Positions 61,980-64,000 of a stretch of 64,000 bases of DNA are shown here, piece after piece. This stretch comes from a virus. The DNA is taken from IMG/VR virus record IMGVR_UViG_3300048930_000242, positions 62,001-126,000 of that record. One strand, 5' to 3'. The notes below the pieces were generated by a model. It was not told the origin of the DNA. It made no database searches and worked only from the letters and a program-made list of their open reading frames with translations. A program made the position numbers and the translations under genes. Numbering within the stretch: the first letter of the stretch is position 1; every line of letters begins with the position of its first letter.

Positions 61980-62603
61980 TTAAATTTCAAATTCTTTGCA
62001 TTCTCTAAGAGTTTCAATTATCTTGAGATTCGGAACAGTCTCGCGAATTACTTTCAACTTTTCCGCTTGAACTCTTACCGCATGCTGATTTTTAGGATCA
62101 AGATACAAATTGAACTTCGGAAGGTAGAAATCAGGAAAATAATTATGAATCACGCCATCATTATCTTTCCATTCAACTGGACCAGGACGAATCCATTCTA
62201 TTTCAAGAAAATCGAGTCTCTTAGCTAGTTCCAATTCCCAACTAGAATCAAGAGTAACTCCGTTGTAGTCAATTGGATTCTTGCGCAATCTTCTGTGTTT
62301 TGATTTTAGCGCAGCTTCACTTATTTTCTTTTTCGATTCTTGCGTGTGCTTCTTTCCTGGCTTCCCTTTTAGGGCTGCGTTTTTGTCTTTGTACTTACCA
62401 AGTTTTGCGTTGGCTGATACTGTTCTCTTTCTCTTTTCTTCGGCTTCTTTCGAATGGACATTTTCCCAAATTCGACTTTTCAAATTTTCTACGTATTGGC
62501 TAATTTTAGGATTTGATTCACACCATCTAGAATGATTAGCCATCCATCCTTTTGGCTTATCAACAGTTTCGAAAATTTGGCCACAATGCTTACAGGTTGG
62601 CAT
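61980..62603 (-). CDS. Free-standing homing endonuclease with PD-(D/E)XK-like core
   Basis: 207 residues. N-terminal zinc-finger CKHCGQIF...HSRWC, then a Lys-rich linker with NUMOD3-like motifs (GKKHTQESKKKISEAALKSKHRR). The nuclease core DSSWELELAKRLDFLEIEWIRPGPVEWKD, YFPDFYLPKFNLYLDPKN resembles Vsr/PD-(D/E)XK homing enzymes. The gene is A/T-rich compared with flanking DNA and interrupts the tRNA cluster, both signs of a mobile gene. A late-type promoter lies upstream. Confidence 0.75.
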   Translation of the reverse strand: MPTCKHCGQIFETVDKPKGWMANHSRWCESNPKISQYVENLKSRIWENVHSKEAEEKRKRTVSANAKLGKYKDKNAALKGKPGKKHTQESKKKISEAALKSKHRRLRKNPIDYNGVTLDSSWELELAKRLDFLEIEWIRPGPVEWKDNDGVIHNYFPDFYLPKFNLYLDPKNQHAVRVQAEKLKVIRETVPNLKIIETLRECKEFEI

Positions 62604-62623
62604 AACTCTCTTCTAATAGAAAT

Positions 62624-62703
62624 TGGCGCGCCTGGCAGGATTCGAACCCGCGTGTATCCAGCTAACCTTTCAAGGAGTTAGAAGCTCCAGGGTATACAGG
62701 CGC
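62624..62703 (-). tRNA. tRNA-like gene without a normal D arm
   Basis: Acceptor GCGCCTG/CAGGCGC and T arm GCGGG-TTCGAAT-CCTGC with CCA are perfect. The middle is abnormal: GGAG-CTTCTAA-CTCC could be an Arg(TCT) anticodon arm, followed by CTAAC/GTTAG with a 10-nt loop. Either a damaged gene or an unusual tRNA-like RNA. Confidence 0.5.
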
Positions 62704-62707
62704 GTAT

Positions 62708-62715
62708 TATCTATA
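62708..62715 (-). promoter_or_regulatory. Late promoter, TATAGATA
   Basis: Minus strand TATAGATA, about 105 bp before the homing endonuclease start, with a tRNA-like structure between them. Confidence 0.45.
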
Positions 62716-62781
62716 CGGAAGACAGTTACTTTATCCACTTAGGCGCGTGCCTAATCCATTCGAGCCACGAGGCGATTTGTA

Positions 62782-62889
62782 TCAGAACCGACCAGACCAG
62801 AAGATCGAAACAATAAGAGCCGTAATCAAGACATCGCGAATCATCTTCGCGTAGTGCAATCGAGCTTCAAGCTGCTTGTTCGTCATCAT
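62782..62889 (-). CDS. 35-residue membrane peptide
   Basis: ATG at 62889 with GGAG 9 bp upstream. NKQLEARLHYAKMIRD then VLITALIVSIFW and a short end. Early promoter just upstream, so expression is likely. Confidence 0.5.
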   Translation of the reverse strand: MMTNKQLEARLHYAKMIRDVLITALIVSIFWSGRF

Positions 62890-62914
62890 GTCTTCATCTC
62901 CATTTGTTAGAAGT

Positions 62915-62943
62915 ATTCTAACACCTTTCGATGCGCTTGTCCA
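62915..62943 (-). promoter_or_regulatory. Early promoter
   Basis: Minus strand: -35 TGGACA, 17-nt spacer, TGTT then -10 TAGAAT, upstream GTTTACAATTCAGTG. Confidence 0.7.
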
Positions 62944-62961
62944 GCACTGAATTGTAAACTT

Positions 62962-63055
62962 TGGTACTCCTATCAGGACTCGAACCTGAACTGACCGCTA
63001 ATCTGGCGGAAATCGGGTTTATAAGGCCCGCCGTGCTACCTTACACTATAGGAGC
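62962..63055 (-). tRNA. tRNA with long variable arm, anticodon TAT or ATA
   Basis: Acceptor GCTCCTA/TAGGAGT, T arm TTCGAGT, A73, CCA. The anticodon region CGGGC-CTTATAA-ACCCG has one mismatch beside the loop and gives TAT (Ile) or, shifted by one, ATA (Tyr). The long variable arm CCGC-CAGATTA-GCGG fits Tyr/Leu/Ser better than Ile. Confidence 0.65.
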
Positions 63056-63059
63056 AAAG

Positions 63060-63137
63060 TGGTACCACGAGTGGGAATCGAACCCGACCTGATCTGTCTT
63101 GTAAGGACAGTGTTCTCACCAGAAAAGCGATCGTGGC
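63060..63137 (-). tRNA. tRNA-Val (TAC)
   Basis: Acceptor GCCACGA/TCGTGGT, anticodon arm CTGTC-CTTACAA-GACAG, T loop TTCGATT, A73, CCA. Confidence 0.88.
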
Positions 63138-63149
63138 ATTGAATTTGGC

Positions 63150-63216
63150 GGAAGCTATCGATGCGGGCTGCGCAACCCGATCCTCCCTTGCAAGAAAGAT
63201 CTACACCGTAACCTCC
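63150..63216 (-). tRNA. tRNA-like element with GCA anticodon-like loop
   Basis: Acceptor GGAGGTT/AGCTTCC with wobble pairs, then G and CCA; CTTTC-TTGCAAG-GGAGG resembles an anticodon arm. The T arm is replaced by CGGG-TTGCGCAG-CCCG and the D arm is not clear. Probably a degenerate tRNA. Confidence 0.35.
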
Positions 63217-63364
63217 ATTGAACTTGTTGCTTAGTAGTTCATGCCTGATGGTGCAGACGCCATCACATTGTGATCTAGCCCCTGAACCAAACCTTTCGGC
63301 TACTCGCTTGACGCTTTGCCCATCGATATGATGAGGTTCTACGTACATGAGCTACTAAGCATTC

Positions 63365-63441
63365 TGGTACCCTTAGTCGGATTCGAACCGACATCCACCG
63401 GATTTTAAGTCCAGCCGCGCTGCCAGTTAGCGTACAAGGGC
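63365..63441 (-). tRNA. tRNA with Leu anticodon TAA but short variable loop
   Basis: Acceptor GCCCTTG/TAAGGGT, anticodon arm CTGGA-CTTAAAA-TCCGG, T arm GTCGG-TTCGAAT-CCGAC, A73, CCA. The variable loop is only 5 nt, whereas Leu tRNAs normally have a long arm. Confidence 0.8.
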
Positions 63442-63446
63442 AAATC

Positions 63447-63650
63447 TTATTTCTTGATGATCATCTGGGCCAAGTCCTCAAGGCTATTGGCCGAGAACTT
63501 AGCTACTCCTTGGTCTCCATCCATCAACACGTCAATGGTAAACCCGTGCTGCCCTTTCTTGACACCGATGATAGTCGCTCTAGTGTTGCCTCGACGATCC
63601 CGAGTGTTCTTGAACCTAATGATCTTTCCGATCAGGTCGCTCTCGTCCAT
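63447..63650 (-). CDS. Small protein, possibly SH3/KOW-like
   Basis: 67 residues from the ATG at 63650 (63656 is possible). DESDLIGKIIRFKNTRDRRGNTRATIIGVKKGQHGFTIDVLMDG has the layout of a small beta-barrel. No family recognised. Confidence 0.55.
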   Translation of the reverse strand: MDESDLIGKIIRFKNTRDRRGNTRATIIGVKKGQHGFTIDVLMDGDQGVAKFSANSLEDLAQMIIKK

Positions 63651-63726
63651 TATCATCTCTGTTAGTTAGATGGCTATCTAAGAACCCTCTCGTGCCCTCT
63701 AAGGCAGAGGAGAAGGCCATGTTGAT

Positions 63727-63803
63727 TGGTACCCCAGAGGAGATTCGAACTCCCAACCACGAACTTTTGAGGATCGCCGCACTGCCAGTTAGCGTACCGG
63801 GGC
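63727..63803 (-). tRNA. tRNA with Leu anticodon CAA but short variable loop
   Basis: Acceptor GCCCCGG/CTGGGGT, anticodon arm CGATC-CTCAAAA-GTTCG, T loop TTCGAAT, A73, CCA. D arm nearly identical to that of the TAA tRNA at 63365. Again a 5-nt variable loop. Confidence 0.8.
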
Positions 63804-63811
63804 ATTGAATT

Positions 63812-63886
63812 TGGAGCGGGTAGTGGGAATCGAACCCACCTAATCTTCCTTGGCAAGGAAGCAATCAACCACTGACTCATACCCGC
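63812..63886 (-). tRNA. tRNA-Gly (GCC)
   Basis: Acceptor GCGGGTA/TACCCGC, anticodon arm CTTCC-TTGCCAA-GGAAG, T loop TTCGATT, CCA. Confidence 0.9.
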
Positions 63887-63895
63887 ATAACTCAC

Positions 63896-63986
63896 TGGTG
63901 GGACGAGTGGGATTTGAACCCACGATGAGGATTTCTCCTGTCGGATTAAAAGTCCGATGTCTTCGACCAGACTTGACGACCGTCCC
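63896..63986 (-). tRNA. tRNA with Lys anticodon TTT but long variable arm
   Basis: Acceptor GGGACGG/TCGTCCC, anticodon arm TCGGA-CTTTTAA-TCCGA, T arm GTGGG-TTCAAAT-CCCAC, A73, CCA. The variable region is about 17 nt with AGGA/TCCT arms, unlike any standard Lys tRNA. Confidence 0.8.
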
Positions 63987-64000
63987 GTATCTGTCACTAT

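Noticed and set aside
1-64000. CRISPR arrays, integrase or att sites
   Set aside because: I saw no regularly spaced direct repeats, no integrase-like gene and no lysogeny genes; repeats present are dispersed or inverted.

Overview
The window is part of the genome of a large tailed phage of the T4 superfamily (a contractile-tailed myovirus). The evidence is a set of T4-type core proteins that I recognise from their sequences: baseplate gp6, gp25, gp5, gp27, gp53 and gp48/54, head-completion nuclease gp4, ssDNA-binding gp32, helicase loader gp59, late co-activator gp33, dNMP kinase gp1, DHFR, and topoisomerase II gp39 and gp52. The host cannot be read directly. A circularly permuted tmRNA gene is most typical of alphaproteobacteria (with some beta- and cyanobacteria), and base composition is near 50% GC, so a rhizobium-like Gram-negative host is my inference, held with modest confidence.

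Layout. 1-13.2 kb (minus strand): late structural genes running from the tail-tube initiator through hub and wedge proteins to a fibre block that contains a tandemly duplicated pair of genes. 13.3-18.7 kb (plus strand): gp4, a tail-tube-like protein, a small ADP-ribosyltransferase, a gp26-type tail-assembly protein with a textbook -1 frameshift signal, and a tape-measure protein fused to a lytic transglycosylase. 18.7-23.9 kb (minus): replication and late-transcription genes. 23.9-35.9 kb (minus): many small early genes, most with their own promoter. 35.95-39.06 kb (plus): an inserted tail-fibre/adhesin block whose last two genes have alien GC-rich composition. 39-53.8 kb (minus): nucleotide and NAD metabolism, RNA ligase, topoisomerase, HAD, VWA and small membrane proteins. 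53.8-64 kb (minus): about 28 tRNAs or tRNA-like genes, the tmRNA, other structured RNAs and small genes, with a homing endonuclease inside.

Regulation. Twenty-two minus-strand early promoters share a -35 of TGGACA (or TGTACA/TTTACA), an exact 17-nt spacer and a -10 such as TAGAAT or TATGAT. Many also carry an upstream box GTTTACAATTCA. At least four are merged with a perfect hairpin. Late genes follow an ATAGATA/ATAAATA motif, the counterpart of T4 TATAAATA, and a gp33 homologue is encoded.

How it works together. gp32, gp59, topoisomerase, DHFR and dNMP kinase supply replication. NAMPT plus NMN adenylyltransferase/Nudix can rebuild NAD from nicotinamide, next to an RNA ligase and not far from a macro-like protein, while a virion-operon ADP-ribosyltransferase would consume NAD. 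tRNAs and a tmRNA support translation. The most unusual items are the permuted phage tmRNA, the frameshift cassette in the tail-chaperone gene, the small ADP-ribosyltransferase in the tail operon, the promoter-hairpin composite elements and several unexplained structured RNAs.
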